Shown: positions 63,712 to 64,000 of the stretch, one piece after another
Numbering within the stretch: the stretch's first letter is position 1
Layout of the letters: each line of letters begins with the position of its first letter
DNA from: Allopseudospirillum japonicum
GTDB taxonomy: Bacteria > Pseudomonadota > Gammaproteobacteria > Pseudomonadales > Halomonadaceae
Assembly: GCF_900108915.1 (NCBI RefSeq)
Contig: NZ_FNYH01000010.1
Coordinates: 84,667-148,666, forward strand
Reading direction: 5' to 3'
DNA length: 64,000 nucleotides
Notes under the pieces: generated by a model
The model's database searches: none
What the model was told of the DNA's origin: nothing
Seen by the model: the letters and a program-made list of their open reading frames with translations, nothing else
Translations under genes and position numbers: made by a program

Positions 63712-64000
63712 GAGGGCTTTCATGGCGGTTAGGGTATCAAGAAAATCAAAAAAATAAAGTGCTACTAACACACCCACATCAGCAAAAGTCCACCTTATCG
63801 CCCGAGCGGGCGATGCGCTATCCATCCCCACCCAAATCGCAAAGCAACGCAATGCGACTCTGGATGGAGAATTTCGCGCTTTTCGTTAAAAGTACCAATC
63901 CATTCGTGACTACTCCCCGCCCGTCGCCTAACGGCTATGGGCGAGGCTTCTTGTTTCAACGTCCGCAACAATCAAATGAATGATTGACTTACACAGACTC
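63712..64000. other. End region with an IS200/IS605-like hairpin and no gene
   Basis: No credible gene. At 63915-63946 CTCCCCGCCC...GGGCGAGGCTTC forms an imperfect hairpin that resembles the ends of IS200/IS605 elements. It may be the other end of the dead TnpB element or a separate remnant. Confidence 0.45.

Noticed and set aside
63759..63983. 74-codon plus-strand frame at the window end
   Set aside because: It runs through an IS200/IS605-like hairpin and has no protein resemblance.

Overview
This window looks like a chromosome segment of a gammaproteobacterium near Pseudomonas and the Oceanospirillales group. The pointers are a FabY-type ketoacyl synthase, a Fur protein with the reduced Cys set, the lptM-lysA-dapF-DUF484 cluster, a relA-gacS pair, nadC opposite ampD, PP0621 and DUF3549 family proteins, and above all a CrcZ-type regulatory RNA. 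The genus cannot be named from the sequence. TTG and GTG starts are frequent and are usually supported by a good ribosome binding site.

Layout. 1-2000 (minus): a VC_2705-type sodium:solute symporter, cut by the window edge, with its small DUF4212 subunit. 2312-6295: a hybrid histidine kinase fused to an SLC5 transporter domain (CrbS/MxtR-like). 6308-13626: rlmJ, bolA, an unknown membrane protein, fabY and a MalT-like regulator. 13806-19058: argH, lptM, lysA, dapF, DUF484 and a HAD phosphatase, without the usual xerC. 19081-22508: dprA, purE, tsaC, hemF. 22517-23259: a sigma-54-driven CrcZ/CrcY-like small RNA with upstream activator palindromes, about seven A-rich Hfq/Crc motifs and a strong terminator. 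23308-33372: yciO, scpA, scpB, cobB, patB, fur, relA, gacS. 33598-48286: a secreted unknown, a soluble CZB chemoreceptor, DUF3549, dapC, murJ, a PP0621 protein, nadE, argA, a NYN/OST-HTH protein, ilvD and aceF. 48362-51037: aceE.

51.6-55.4 kb is a decayed integron. A broken integron integrase (plus strand) faces AT-rich cassette genes on the minus strand: a large SEC-C protein with a nuclease-like motif and a DUF1778/GNAT toxin-antitoxin pair, each followed by an attC-like half site. Then come ampD, nadC, a PepSY/cytochrome b561 pair behind a PmrA-like box, a LysR regulator opposite a Fur-boxed FecBCD-type ABC transporter, a DMT exporter, and a ruined TnpB element at the right edge.

The most interesting connection is carbon catabolite control. 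The CrcZ-like RNA, the A-rich Hfq/Crc-type motifs touching the ribosome binding sites of both symporter genes, and the transporter-fused sensor kinase together suggest that this window holds the RNA decoy, one target operon and its likely transcriptional sensor. Crc, Hfq, CbrA and CbrB themselves are not in the window.
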